Notes: a model not told the origin generated them from the sequence alone. Numbered from the stretch's first letter, positions 20,444 to 29,053 are shown. The stretch: DNA of 64,000 bases from Sphingobacterium daejeonense (GCF_901472535.1 NZ_LR590470.1:1736001-1800000), one strand, 5' to 3'. Program-made: numbers and translations.

Positions 20444-21057
20444 TAGGCTTCTTCAAAATTATATTTCAGATCCCTGAAATAATACACTTTATCTCTAATA
20501 TTAATTTCTCGAATCACTTTGCAAGGATTTCCTGCAGCGACTACATTTTCAGGAATATCTTTGGTTACCACCGATCCAGAACCAATGACCGTATTTGCTC
20601 CGATTTTTACTCCTGGATTTATGACTGTATTTCCCCCGATCCATACATTGTCACCAATCTCAATGGGTTGAGCATATTCCCATCCTTCTACTCTTAAAAT
20701 TGGATCTACAGGATGTCCCGCCGTGAAAATGCTGACATTAGGTGCTATCATGACATTGTCGCCAATTTTGACCTTTGCACAATCCAAGATGGTTAAATTA
20801 TAATTCGAATAAAAATTGTCGCCTACCTCTATATTATACCCATAGTCACAGTAAAAAGGTGGTTCGATATATAAACGTGTGGTTTTTTTACCAAATAGAT
20901 TCTTGATGATCTGGTTTCTAGCTTTGATTTTGGTAGGGTCCATATTGTTGAATTTCTGTAACTCAACTTTCGCATGTTGTCTCTCTTTGAACAACTCGTC
21001 TCCACTTGCCATATATGGTTCCCCAGCTATCATTTTCTCTTTGGAGGATTTTGTCAT
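20443..21057 (-). CDS. sugar O-acetyltransferase, hexapeptide-repeat (Maa/LacA/NodL) type
   Basis: Acetyl-CoA-dependent transferase that acetylates a sugar hydroxyl. The N-terminal Mac domain (KMIAGEPYMASGDELFKER) precedes a left-handed beta-helix of hexapeptide repeats (IGDNVMIAPNVSIFTAGHP with the catalytic His, IGDNVWIGGNTVINPGVKIG, GSGSVVTKDIPENVVAAGNPCKVIREI). The start is taken at 21057 (MTKSSKEKMIAGEPY), the family's normal beginning; the longer frame to 21153 adds 32 atypical residues. About 204 residues, single gene followed by the hairpin element at 20382-20443. The exact acceptor (maltose, galactoside, chito-oligomer) cannot be told. Confidence 0.9.
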   Translation of the reverse strand: MTKSSKEKMIAGEPYMASGDELFKERQHAKVELQKFNNMDPTKIKARNQIIKNLFGKKTTRLYIEPPFYCDYGYNIEVGDNFYSNYNLTILDCAKVKIGDNVMIAPNVSIFTAGHPVDPILRVEGWEYAQPIEIGDNVWIGGNTVINPGVKIGANTVIGSGSVVTKDIPENVVAAGNPCKVIREINIRDKVYYFRDLKYNFEEA

Positions 21058-21154
21058 ACTTGTGAATTTAATATGAAAATTAATATACAAAAAATGTGAG
21101 GAAACTTTAGTCTTTGTTAATTTAAATCGGACCTTTTTCCGTAAGACATTCAAC

Positions 21155-21312
21155 TTTTAGTATACTCTTGTTCCACTCTTGTTCCACTCTCGTTCCACTC
21201 TGAGTCTTCTTTCATTCGGACCTTGTTCGGACCTTGTTCGGGTGTTTTCCGAAGCAGCTCCGAACGAGGTCCGAACAAAGTCCGAACAAGAGACGAACGA
21301 GAGTGGAAGGAG
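21155..21312. repeat. 11-bp tandem repeats arranged as an imperfect palindrome
   Basis: Units of form CTTGTTCCACT (three, 21160-21200) and CTTGTTCGGAC (two) run toward a centre near 21245, then reverse-complement units GAACGAGGTCC, GAACAAAGTCC, GAACAAGAGAC follow. The arms around TTCGGACCTTGTTCGGACC pair almost fully with the right half. No gene is supported here; the open frame across it is low-complexity. Confidence 0.8.
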
Positions 21313-21335
21313 TTAGGAAGGAGAGAAGGAAAGGT

Positions 21336-21373
21336 ATAGACAATAGACATTAGACATAAGACATTAGACATTG
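21336..21373. repeat. AGACATTA-type short tandem repeat, copy A
   Basis: Contains AGACATTAGACATAAGACAT and flanking partial units of 7-8 bases. Nearly the same string occurs at 39331-39365 and a shorter form at 46460-46485. The rest of 21374-21485 shows nothing I can name. Confidence 0.75.
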
Positions 21374-21485
21374 AAAGGCGCTGATGGGGTAGTTGGAACA
21401 CAAGTCAGACCGGCATGCAGACTTGCGCTAACAGTGCTGAAGATTGTCGCTATGGGGGGGCGAAGTGGAAGGCAATGGATAAAAA

Positions 21486-21508
21486 AAGCTACCTTTTAGG
21501 GGTAGCTT
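21486..21508. terminator. terminator of the nitroreductase gene
   Basis: AAGCTACC (21486-21493), loop of 7, GGTAGCTT (21501-21508); on the minus strand followed by a T7 run. It lies 22 bases beyond the nitroreductase stop. Confidence 0.8.
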
Positions 21509-21529
21509 GAAAAATTTATTTATTGATTC

Positions 21530-22162
21530 TTAGTTTTTGCTGATTACAAAATCTTCTTTTGCGATTCTGACTTTTTTAAGGTTTACTAACCAATCGTTGT
21601 CGATATCTCTGTGTCCCAACGCCAAGATGGTTACCGAGCGTAATCCGAGTTCGTTCAACCCTAAGAATTGGTCAATTGCTGCATTGTCAAATCCTTCCAT
21701 TGGGGTTGCATCTACACGAAGTTCAGCTGCTGCTCCGATTGCAAGTCCGAATCCAATATAAGCTTGGCGTGCTGCGTGTTCAAAATGTTGGTCTTTGGAT
21801 TGGCTGTTAAAGCGTGCCATCAAGCCATTTTTATAGTCATTTGCAAACCCAGTTGGCAAACCTCTTTCTACTTCTTGTTGCAAGAAAACAGAATCCACAC
21901 GTTCTTGTGTGTACTCATCGTATGCTGCAAAAATCAGAAGGTGAGAAGCATCAACGATTTGTGATTGATTATATGCTAATGGTTGGATTTGTTCTTTTAA
22001 TTCTTGATTGCTGATTTCGATAATTTTGAAAGGATGCAATCCTGAAGAAGTTGGAGCAAGGCGAGCAGCTTCAATGATATAATCTACTTTTTCTTGTTCA
22101 ACTGATGCACCAGTCATTTTCTTGGTAGCATATCTCCATTTTAAATCTTCTAATAAGCTCAT
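21530..22162 (-). CDS. NAD(P)H-dependent nitroreductase family oxidoreductase
   Basis: An FMN flavoprotein of 210 residues that reduces nitro compounds or quinones with NAD(P)H in the cytoplasm, NfsB-like. The N-terminal motif LEDLKWRYATKKMTG carries the Arg/Lys that bind FMN phosphate, LAPTSSGLHPFKIIEIS holds the conserved Ser, and the C-terminal half has the AYIGFGLAIGAAAELRVDATPMEGFD segment and LALGHRD, typical of the NfsB group. It lies 18 bases downstream of the TetR gene on the same strand and is probably co-regulated by it. Natural substrate unknown. Intact frame. Confidence 0.9.
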   Translation of the reverse strand: MSLLEDLKWRYATKKMTGASVEQEKVDYIIEAARLAPTSSGLHPFKIIEISNQELKEQIQPLAYNQSQIVDASHLLIFAAYDEYTQERVDSVFLQQEVERGLPTGFANDYKNGLMARFNSQSKDQHFEHAARQAYIGFGLAIGAAAELRVDATPMEGFDNAAIDQFLGLNELGLRSVTILALGHRDIDNDWLVNLKKVRIAKEDFVISKN

Positions 22163-22180
22163 TTTGTGGTAATTTTTGTT

Positions 22181-22784
22181 TTATACTAATATTGATTTTA
22201 TATATCCATCAATAGCATCCTTTAACACTTCAGAAGGACAGATGTTGTCTCTGCTGTTCAGTGAAAGAAGTTCTATTGCTACGATTCCATGAAGGATAGA
22301 CCAAAGGGTCTTTAATTTTAAATATTTGTCGATATGGGTTTTTCCACTCAGGGCAATTGCTTCTTCGATCAGACCCAACATTTTATTTGAAACTTTTTTT
22401 TATGTTTTCCGATTCATTGGTTTTCTCACAAGTTGGAATTCCCAACCCGAACATGATTTCATAATGCTTTGGGTATTTGACAGCAAACAGCCAATAGGCT
22501 TTAGCTAACTGACCCAATTTTTCTGAGACTTCCTTTGAATCATCTATTTGCTCTTCTAATTCTTTATGAAGTTTTTGAAATCCTTCTTGGACAAAAAAGG
22601 TTGAAATAGCCTCTTTGTTTTCAAAGTGTTTATAGATTACAGGTACGGAATATTCGATCGCATCGGCAATTTTTCGGATAGAAAGCGCATTCCAGCCTTC
22701 ATTTTCCACGATTTCGCGTGAGCATGATATGATTTGCTGTTTCAGTTCTTCTTGCTGCCTTAATCTTCTTTCCGTTAGTCCCAT
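22181..22784 (-). CDS. TetR/AcrR family transcriptional regulator (one frameshift)
   Basis: A small-molecule-responsive repressor. The N-terminal HTH is clear (IVENEGWNALSIRKIADAIEYSVPVIYKHFENKEAI), followed by a ligand-binding domain with YWLFAVKYPKHYEIMFGLG. The frame breaks at an A8 run (T8 on the plus strand, 22394-22401); with A7 it reads through ENIKKVSNKMLGLIEEAIAL to the stop at 22181, about 200 residues. The start is placed at 22784 (MGLTERRLRQQ), because a good promoter lies at 22809-22840, upstream of this ATG but overlapping the longer frame. It probably controls itself and the adjacent nitroreductase. Confidence 0.82.
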
Positions 22785-22808
22785 CGTTATTTTAGTTAAC
22801 AGTGTTAG

Positions 22809-22840
22809 CAAAAGTAACAATGATAGGTAATTGTTGCAAA
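22809..22840 (-). promoter_or_regulatory. promoter of the TetR-nitroreductase unit
   Basis: On the minus strand: TTTG, 20 bases, TACTTTTG, matching the Bacteroidota -33/-7 consensus. The expected start point is about 20 bases before the ATG at 22784. Confidence 0.65.
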
Positions 22841-22925
22841 CAGCTATTTAAAAAGAAACATAAGGATGACAATCTACAGTAAATTTTTCCACTCATATTC
22901 TTGCAAATTAGTCTTAACTTTAAGC

Positions 22926-23796
22926 ATGAACTTCTTAAAGAGTAAACGCAAAGTATCCTTGGTTTTGGGCAGTGGTGGTGCCCGTGGGTTAGTTCAGATA
23001 GGTGTTATCCGGAGTCTGGAAGAGAAGGGTTATGAGATCGACGAGGTTGTGGGTTGTTCAATAGGTTCTTTGATCGGGGCAGCATATGTGGAGGGCAAGC
23101 TAGTGGCTTTAGAAGATTGGATGCGTGCCATAACGAGGCGTCAGGTTTTCAAATTGATGGATTTCACTAATCCAAAGTTTGGGTTGCTGAAGGGAGAGCG
23201 TGTTTTTGAGTCTTTAAAGGATATTTTTCCGGATAAGAATATTGAGGACATGAATATTCCATTTCGGGCGATTGCGACAGATATGGTGAGTGAAAAGGAG
23301 GTTGTTTTTTGAGAAGGGGAGTGTTTACAAAGCAATTAGGGCATCTATTGCTATTCCGGCAGTATTTACGAGTATTGAGAGCGAGGACTGGAACTTGGTT
23401 GATGGTGGTGTGATCAATCCATTACCGATCAATTATGTTCGCAGGAAGCGAAGGAATATCGTTGTTGCGGTTAATTTGGATGGGAAGCCCGATGCGGAAT
23501 TTGGTCCTTATGCTGGGGCAAAAGGTTTGAATGCAATCTCTATGCTCCAAGAGTCTTATTTTATGATGCGCAGAAGATTAAGTCAGCTTTCTGTTGAATT
23601 GTACAAGCCCGACTATGTCATCAATGTTCCCCACAATATTGCTGGCCTTTGGGATTATGATAAAGCATCATTTATGATTGACATGGGGAAGCAACTGACG
23701 GAAAAAATCGTTCCTGATGTTCCAATCAAGAAGAAAGTGGTGAAAGTTAAAAAAGACAACAATCAAGAAGATTCAGATAAAAAAGAGGCCGTTTAA
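22926..23796 (+). CDS. patatin-like phospholipase, RssA/YlbK type (one frameshift)
   Basis: A cytoplasmic or membrane-associated serine lipase with a Ser-Asp dyad. The oxyanion loop GSGGARG, the nucleophile motif GCSIGS (GxSxG) and the Asp motif VDGGVINPLP are all present. The frame stops at TGA in a T6 run near 23308; with T5 it continues VSEKEVVFEKGSVYKAIRAS, giving about 290 residues with a Lys-rich tail. The start is set at 22926 (MNFLKSKRKVSLVLGSGG); the longer frame from 22866 has no homologous look. The stop codon overlaps that of the convergent hydrolase gene in a shared palindrome. Confidence 0.85.
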
Positions 23797-23805
23797 ACGA
23801 CCTCT
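23784..23805. terminator. shared hairpin over two convergent stop codons
   Basis: AGAGGCCGTTTAAACGACCTCT: AGAGG-CGTTT pairs with AAACG-CCTCT with one mismatch. It contains the overlapping stop codons of the patatin (plus) and alpha/beta hydrolase (minus) genes, so it can end both transcripts. Confidence 0.6.
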
Positions 23806-24619
23806 ATTAATAACTTATTCATGTGAAGATTGAAATCTTCAGGATTTTCTAGATTTGGTAAATGGCCACAGTCTGCCATTTCAATATATTTTGAACCCTT
23901 GATATTTTTGTTTAGCTCCTCCATTAATTCTGCTGGAGTGATTTTGTCTTCTTTTCCTCTAACGATCAAGGTAGGCACATTGATTTTTGAGAGACCTTCA
24001 GTTGTGTCGGTTCTAGATGCCAGAGCCAATAGTGTAGAACAGATTGATTCGATACTGTTCCGACGGATACTGCTTTTTATTAATTCGACTGCATCAGGTT
24101 TATTTTCGATGCTCTTTTTAGAGAATACATTTCCAGTAAATCCAATGGCATATGGTCTGCGTCCATATTGTAAAACCGCTTGAATGGCATCGAATCTTTT
24201 TTGTTTGCCGGCATTGTCATCAGGTTTGCTGTGTGTGTCGGCAAGGATAAGTCCTGAAATTTTTTCTGGGAATAGTTGGTATGCTCGCAGAGCGATGTAT
24301 CCACCCATTGATATTCCACAGAGAACGGCTTTGTCGATTTCAAGTTTACGCATAAACACACCCAAGTCTTTAGCGAAAACATCAACTGAGAAAAAGCCAT
24401 GACCTTTGGTTGTATTACCATGCCCACGGATATCTATGGCGATTCCTGTCACATTATCTTCTAGACTTTCCAATTGCTCACGCCACATTTTTTTGTTGAA
24501 TGGAAACCCGTGCAAGAAAATAATGGTTTTCTCAGGCTGTTCTGTTGCTTTTTAATGTAATAGGAGATGCTTATATCTCCAATTCTGATTTTGTTGCTTT
24601 TAATTATACGATCGGCCAT
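23793..24619 (-). CDS. alpha/beta hydrolase (one frameshift)
   Basis: A cytoplasmic serine hydrolase of about 275 residues. From ATG 24619 (MADRIIKSNKIRIGDISISYY) the first piece runs to about 24530; the second carries the oxyanion HGFPFNKKMW, nucleophile elbow GISMGG, acid GKEDKITP and catalytic His in CGHLPNLENP. The frame changes in the sequence coding QPEKTIIFLHGFP near 24535, where one base is in excess or missing. It resembles the 3-oxoadipate enol-lactonase/epoxide hydrolase-like group but the substrate cannot be read from sequence. It converges with the patatin gene and has no same-strand neighbour to its right. Confidence 0.82.
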
Positions 24620-24691
24620 AATTTTAAATATATAAATATCAACACGATATGCAAAATATAGTTTGAAAATGATTAAAAAACGGAAAAATGG

Positions 24692-24722
24692 TTTGGAAAG
24701 TATAAAAAAGTAACGATATTTG
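24692..24722 (+). promoter_or_regulatory. promoter of the first tRNA-Arg gene
   Basis: TTTG (24692-24695), 19 bases, GATATTTG (24715-24722), one mismatch from the Bacteroidota consensus; 34 bases before the tRNA. Confidence 0.65.
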
Positions 24723-24756
24723 CGCCACCTCAACGGACAATATGTCCTTAAAGAAT

Positions 24757-24830
24757 GCGCTCATAGCTTAATTGGATAGAGCATCTGACTACGGATCAGA
24801 AGGTTAGGGGTTCGACTCCCTTTGAGCGCA
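24757..24830 (+). tRNA. tRNA-Arg (ACG), copy 1
   Basis: A 74-base cloverleaf: acceptor GCGCTCA/TGAGCGC, D arm GCTTAATTGGATAGAGC, anticodon arm TCTGA-CTACGGA-TCAGA with anticodon ACG (Arg; A34 normally becomes inosine and reads CGN codons), T arm AGGGG-TTCGACT-CCCTT, discriminator A. CCA is not encoded. Identical to the copy at 25249-25322. Confidence 0.95.
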
Positions 24831-24840
24831 CTTTTTTATA

Positions 24841-24954
24841 AGTAGTTAGTAGAGAGTATTTAGTATTTAGACTTTTCCGGTAGATTTTTCCTTAAGATTT
24901 TTTTAGTAGTTAGTAGAGAGTATTTAGTATTTAAACTATTTCTGTAGATTTTCG
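24841..24954 (+). repeat. 64-bp tandem duplication between the two tRNA genes
   Basis: AGTAGTTAGTAGAGAGTATT begins at 24841 and again at 24905; the first 29 bases are identical and the following 30 or so are similar (both end near GTAGATTTT). The rest of 24955-25172 has no gene I can support. Confidence 0.75.
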
Positions 24955-25172
24955 TTTCAGCGGATATTAAGTTGATTTTTTAATAATTTATAGATGATTT
25001 GAGGCAGTAGTTATGCTTCGGATTTTAATGGTTGTTGGCTCATTATTCTTAAATCATTGTTTGACATTGAGTTATCGTGTTTCGGTTGTTTAGGAATGTT
25101 GGCAAAGATTCTGTTAGTAATTAGAATTGAGGTATAAAATGTTGGATTAAATGCTAGAAAATGAAAAAAATT

Positions 25173-25202
25173 TTTGCTGAGACTATTATTTCCTTATATT
25201 TG
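25173..25202 (+). promoter_or_regulatory. promoter of the second tRNA-Arg gene
   Basis: TTTG (25173-25176), 18 bases, TATATTTG (25195-25202), an exact -7 match. It lies 47 bases before the tRNA and could also serve adk by read-through. Confidence 0.7.
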
Positions 25203-25248
25203 CATCACCAAAACAGAAAGGGCGTCAGTCGTATTAGTATTGGTTGCC

Positions 25249-25322
25249 GCGCTCATAGCTTAATTGGATAGAGCATCTGACTACGGATCAGAAGGTTAGG
25301 GGTTCGACTCCCTTTGAGCGCA
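25249..25322 (+). tRNA. tRNA-Arg (ACG), copy 2
   Basis: Identical over all 74 bases to the tRNA at 24757-24830, with anticodon ACG. The flanks differ (own promoter upstream, terminator hairpin downstream), so this is a gene duplication with independent expression. Confidence 0.95.
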
Positions 25323-25331
25323 CTTGGAAAG

Positions 25332-25369
25332 AGCCTAATTCTTATACGGGATTAGGCTTTTGTTTTTTT
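25332..25369 (+). terminator. terminator after the second tRNA-Arg
   Basis: AGCCTAATTC (25332-25341) pairs with GGATTAGGCT (25349-25358) with one G-T pair, followed by TTTGTTTTTTT. It lies between the tRNA and adk. Confidence 0.75.
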
Positions 25370-25393
25370 ACATCTAAAAATAACAACAACATT

Positions 25394-25964
25394 ATGCTAA
25401 ACCTAGTTTTATTCGGTCCTCCAGGAGCAGGTAAAGGGACTCAGTCGGCCAAATTAATCGATAAATACGCTCTACACCATATTTCAACTGGAGACATGTT
25501 TAGAGGACACATCAAGGACCAAACTCCTCTAGGAAAAGAGGTTAGTCAGATTATCGCTGACGGTAATTTGGTTCCAGACTCCATTACTATTTCCATGTTG
25601 GAAGAGGAGTTGAAGAATAATCCTGATGCTAAAGGTTTTATCTTTGATGGTTTTCCACGTACGGTTGCTCAAGCTGAAGCATTGGATAAATTCTTGGAAG
25701 CAAACAATACTTCAATCACTGGAGTTTATTGCATTGGATGTAGATGAGGCAGAGCTTACCCAGCGTATTGCAAAGCGTCAAGAGATTTCAGGTCGTGCGG
25801 ATGATGCGGCTGATAAATTGCAAAAACGTATTGAAGAATACTTTGGCAAGACGATTCATGTATTACCTTATTATGAAGAGCAAGGTAAACTTAGCAAAGT
25901 GAACGGTATTGGCGATATCGAAGAGATTTTCGCGAACCTTTCCAATGTTATCGATAATTATTAA
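25394..25964 (+). CDS. adk: adenylate kinase (one frameshift)
   Basis: Interconverts ATP+AMP and 2 ADP, essential for nucleotide balance. The P-loop GPPGAGKGT is at residues 8-16, followed by the AMP-binding segment HHISTGDMFR, GFIFDGFPRT and the LID-region arginines QRIAKRQEISGRADD. The LID is short and lacks the zinc-type insertion, giving about 190 residues, as in Bacteroidota short-type enzymes. The frame breaks at 25727-25730: with TT instead of TTT the sequence reads TSITGVIALDVDEAELTQRI with no gap. A broken copy of an essential gene points to a sequence error. obgE follows 24 bases after the stop, probably in the same transcript. Confidence 0.92.
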
Positions 25965-25988
25965 TAAAAAAACTGAATAGGGGTATTT

Positions 25989-26987
25989 ATGGCTCAGGGG
26001 TCAAATTTTGTTGATTATGTAAAGGTATGTTGCCGTTCTGGACATGGTGGTGCCGGATCTGCACACCTACACCGTGATAAGCACACGGCAAAGGGTGGTC
26101 CTGATGGTGGAGATGGTGGTCGTGGTGGACATATAATCTTAAAAGGATCACATCAATACTGGACCTTACTTCACCTTAAATTCAGAAAACATATTATTGC
26201 TAATTCCGGTGAGGCTGGAGGTAGTGCTTTGCAAACAGGAGCAAACGGTAAGGATGAGATTCTGGAAGTTCCTTTAGGTACTGTGGCCAAGAATGCTGAA
26301 ACTGGAGAGGTTTTATTTGAGATCACCGAAGATGGTGAGACGAAAATATTAACCCCCGGTGGAAAAGGTGGTTTAGGGAACTGGCATTTCAAGTCATCGA
26401 CTGTGCAGACGCCAAGATTTTCGCAACCTGGTTTACCGGGTAAGGAAGAATGGATCATATTGGAGCTGAAAGTTTTGGCTGATGTGGGATTGGTTGGTTT
26501 TCCAAATGCAGGGAAGTCGACATTGTTATCTGTTGTTTCTGCTGCCAAGCCAGAGATCGCAGATTATCCATTTACTACTTTGGTTCCAAATTTAGGAATA
26601 GTTAGCTATAGAGATGGGAAATCATTTGTTATGGCAGATATTCCAGGTATTATCGAAGGTGCTGCAGAAGGAAAAGGTCTTGGTCACCGTTTCTTGCGCC
26701 ATATCGAACGGAATTCGGTTTTGTTATTCCTGGTTCCTGCAGATACAGATCGTACCATTGAAGAAGAATATAATATTTTGCTGAACGAGTTGACAGCATA
26801 CAATCCAGAATTGTTGGATAAGCCAAAAATCCTTGCCATCAGTAAGTCGGATATGCTTGATGATCAATTGGAAAGGGAAATGTCAGAGCAAGTTCCAAAA
26901 GGAATTCCTTATTTATTTATTTCTTCAGTGACAGGAAAGAATATTCAACAGTTGAAGGATTTAATCTGGAAAGAGATTAATCAATAG
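25989..26987 (+). CDS. obgE: Obg family GTPase
   Basis: Large-subunit ribosome assembly and stress GTPase, generally essential. The 332 residues begin with the Gly-rich Obg fold ([36 protein letters not shown]) followed by the G domain: G1 NAGKST (about 173-178), G3 [10 protein letters not shown]4 SKSD (the usual NKxD has Ser for Asn here), G5 SSVTG. No C-terminal OCT domain, as usual in Bacteroidota. It is 24 bases after adk. A 13-bp hairpin at 27013-27067 follows the stop. Confidence 0.96.
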   Translation: MAQGSNFVDYVKVCCRSGHGGAGSAHLHRDKHTAKGGPDGGDGGRGGHIILKGSHQYWTLLHLKFRKHIIANSGEAGGSALQTGANGKDEILEVPLGTVAKNAETGEVLFEITEDGETKILTPGGKGGLGNWHFKSSTVQTPRFSQPGLPGKEEWIILELKVLADVGLVGFPNAGKSTLLSVVSAAKPEIADYPFTTLVPNLGIVSYRDGKSFVMADIPGIIEGAAEGKGLGHRFLRHIERNSVLLFLVPADTDRTIEEEYNILLNELTAYNPELLDKPKILAISKSDMLDDQLEREMSEQVPKGIPYLFISSVTGKNIQQLKDLIWKEINQ

Positions 26988-27012
26988 GATTTTAAAGATA
27001 TATTAAATAGAT

Positions 27013-27067
27013 AATCCCGGATCTATGTATTCCATTGTTTTAGCTTTGAATATGTAGATTCGGGATT
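27013..27067 (+). terminator. hairpin after obgE
   Basis: AATCCCGGATCTA (27013-27025) pairs with TAGATTCGGGATT (27055-27067) with one wobble and a 29-base loop; the following TTG is only weakly T-rich. Confidence 0.55.
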
Positions 27068-27230
27068 TTGTATTAGTTATATATCCTAGGGAGGGTAAGG
27101 GATTAAATGCTATAGGAATGCATTATGTGGCAGGTGGAGACACCTGACACGGCGGTGAAACCTCATCAGAGTGTAAGAAACAGTTTCCATCTCTTACGAA
27201 ATGGAATGACACAAATGTTGAGAGGGAGAG

Positions 27231-27292
27231 GGGGCGATATTTGGGGAAAGGACTTGCGGCGAGCCGCAAGTCATTTCCCCAAATATCGCCCC
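27231..27292. repeat. 62-bp near-perfect palindrome
   Basis: A 30-base arm from GGGGCGATATTTGGGG to GACTTGCGGC (27231-27260) pairs with 27263-27292 with a single mismatch and a two-base centre. TTTTT follows on the plus strand. Smaller hairpins flank it (CCAGAGC/GCTCTGG at about 27321-27338). It is far longer than needed for a terminator. Confidence 0.85.
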
Positions 27293-27484
27293 TTTTTAAA
27301 AAAAAAGAATCTGTCATTCCAGAGCTTTAGCTCTGGAAACTATTTTGTGTTTATAATTGCACAATCCGATCGGGTTGAAAATATAATTGCAGGGATTTAT
27401 AAACAACAACACCATTGGTGCTACAAGTTTCTTTAGATCTATTAATGAAAGTTTTTTCGTTTTATCATATTGATGGTTGGTGGA

Positions 27485-27768
27485 GACACCAACCATGGCG
27501 TCATTGGGACACCAACCATGGCGTCATTGGGACACCAACCATGGCGTCGTTGGGACACCAACCATGGCGTCGTTGGACACCAACCATGGCGTCGTTGGAC
27601 ACCAACCATGGCGTCGTTGGACACCAACCATGGCGTCATTGGGACACCAACCATGGCGTCGTTGGGACACCAACCATGGCGTCGTTGGGACAGCAACCAT
27701 GGCGTCGTTGGGACACCAACCATGGCGTCGTTGGACACCAACCATGGCGTCATTGGGACAGCAACCAT
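27485..27768. repeat. minisatellite of about 12.5 units of 22/23 bp
   Basis: Unit GACACCAACCATGGCGTC(A/G)TTGG, some copies lacking the first G and two with ACAGC for ACACC. Each unit can fold CCAAC...GTTGG and holds CCATGG. All six frames stay open for stretches because the unit lacks stop triplets, so open frames here are artefacts. The array sits between obgE and the DUF2400 gene. Confidence 0.92.
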
Positions 27769-27836
27769 CCTATTTTAACAGAGATGCCACGCTAATGGCG
27801 TTGGTGTTTGGGGTGATTTTTGCTACTTTAGTGTAA

Positions 27837-28607
27837 ATGGATTTGTCATTAAAAGATTTTTTGGATCGTAAGGTTGAGGAATATAATCGGCCTGATTTTA
27901 TTCCTAATGATCCTATTAGTATTCCGCATCAATTTACAGAGAAACAGGATATTGAGATTATGGGTTTTTTCGCAAGTATATTGGCTTGGGGTCAGCGAAA
28001 GACCATTATCAATAAATGTAATGAATTGATTGAACGTATGGACGGGAGTCCTTATGATTTTATTGTCAATCATGGGGATGAGGACTTGAAAAACATGTTG
28101 GGTTTTAAGCATAGGACATTCAATGATACCGATCTTCTCTATTTTATTAGTTTTTTTAAATATCATTATACTCATTTCACAAGTTTAGAAGATGCCTTTT
28201 TACAAGTAGAGGACATGAATGGCTTCAGCATTGAGGAGTCCTTGAATTCGTTTAAATCGTATTTTTTTTCATTGCCTGATTATCCTCACCGGACACGGAA
28301 GCATGTCAGTTCACCTTTGCAGAAATCAACCTGCAAAAGGTTGAATATGTTCTTGCGATGGATGGTGAGAAAGGACGATATGGGTGTTGATTTTGGGATT
28401 TGGGACCAGATCAAGCCAAAGGACTTAATATGTCCATGTGATGTACATGTAGAGCGTGTTGCTAGGAAATTTGGATTGATCCAAACCGACAAAGTGAATT
28501 GGAAAACAGCAATTGAACTAACTGATCATCTGAAAGAACTGGACCCTGCAGATCCTGTAAAGTATGATTTTGCACTTTTTGGATTAGGTGTTGCAGGAGA
28601 ATTATAA
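27837..28607 (+). CDS. DUF2400 / TIGR02757 family protein
   Basis: A 256-residue conserved bacterial protein with no assigned reaction. Family features visible are the opening LKDFLDRKVEEYNRPDFIPN, DPISIPHQFTEKQDIEIMGF, FFASILAWGQRKTI, the Cys/His segment STCKRLNMFLRWMVRKDD, GIWDQIKPKDLICPCDVHVERVARKFGL and the C-terminal PVKYDFALFGLG. The late part resembles helix-hairpin-helix DNA glycosylase folds (L-x-C-P-x-D-x-H), an inference only. Intact. It converges with the GNAT gene (8 bases between the stops). Confidence 0.9.
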   Translation: MDLSLKDFLDRKVEEYNRPDFIPNDPISIPHQFTEKQDIEIMGFFASILAWGQRKTIINKCNELIERMDGSPYDFIVNHGDEDLKNMLGFKHRTFNDTDLLYFISFFKYHYTHFTSLEDAFLQVEDMNGFSIEESLNSFKSYFFSLPDYPHRTRKHVSSPLQKSTCKRLNMFLRWMVRKDDMGVDFGIWDQIKPKDLICPCDVHVERVARKFGLIQTDKVNWKTAIELTDHLKELDPADPVKYDFALFGLGVAGEL

Positions 28608-28615
28608 AATAAAAT

Positions 28616-29053
28616 TTAGTAAAAAGGAATGAACATTTCTTTATGATTTCCAGCATCTTTATATTGGAATTCATCCGACATATATTCGATTCCCATGCTT
28701 TCATAAAAGGGATAAGCTATTTCCCGAGCTATGCACCATAAATAGTCACCTTTTAATTGAGTTTTAATATGCTCAATTGCAGCTGACAGTAATTCTTTTG
28801 CATATCCTTTTCTTCTCGCTTCTGGCAAAGTTGCCATTCCTCGAAGCCGGTAGCCTTTATGAGGAAGCTTTGGATGGTTTGTTCTGTGGACGGTCAATAT
28901 ACATTGAAGCTTGTTGTCTTCGTCATAGAGCCCTAAATGGAAGCTGTCAGGCTTTAAATCCTCTGGGTTACGGCAAAGCTTTGGATCCTTTCTTTTTTGC
29001 AGTACAGCGCTTCTAATGGGTAGGGCATCTTCAACTTTTATAAATCGAATCAT
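28616..29053 (-). CDS. GNAT family N-acetyltransferase
   Basis: Acetyl-CoA-dependent acyltransferase of 145 residues with unknown acceptor. The acetyl-CoA motif A is LRGMATLPEARRKGYAKEL (R/Q-x-x-G-x-A), followed by the WCIAREIAYPFYESMGIEY motif B typical of GNAT proteins. Its ATG overlaps the stop of gap by four bases (ATGA), so the genes are translationally coupled in a thioredoxin-gap-GNAT operon. Confidence 0.88.
   Translation of the reverse strand: MIRFIKVEDALPIRSAVLQKRKDPKLCRNPEDLKPDSFHLGLYDEDNKLQCILTVHRTNHPKLPHKGYRLRGMATLPEARRKGYAKELLSAAIEHIKTQLKGDYLWCIAREIAYPFYESMGIEYMSDEFQYKDAGNHKEMFIPFY

Noticed and set aside
21150..21401. 83-codon minus-strand frame over the 11-bp repeats
   Set aside because: Low complexity and derived from the palindromic repeat; no family look.
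25394..25964. Programmed frameshifting in adk
   Set aside because: No slippery heptamer or downstream structure seen; a one-base homopolymer error explains it, and similar breaks are common in this window.
27123..27436. Open frames of about 100 codons over the 62-bp palindrome
   Set aside because: They encode the palindrome itself and lack protein features.
27485..27768. CRISPR array
   Set aside because: Units are contiguous 22/23-bp repeats without spacers, and no cas genes are near.
27415..27836. Open frames of 73-126 codons on both strands across the minisatellite
   Set aside because: They arise because the 22/23-bp unit lacks stop triplets in several frames; the peptides are pure repeats and mutually exclusive.
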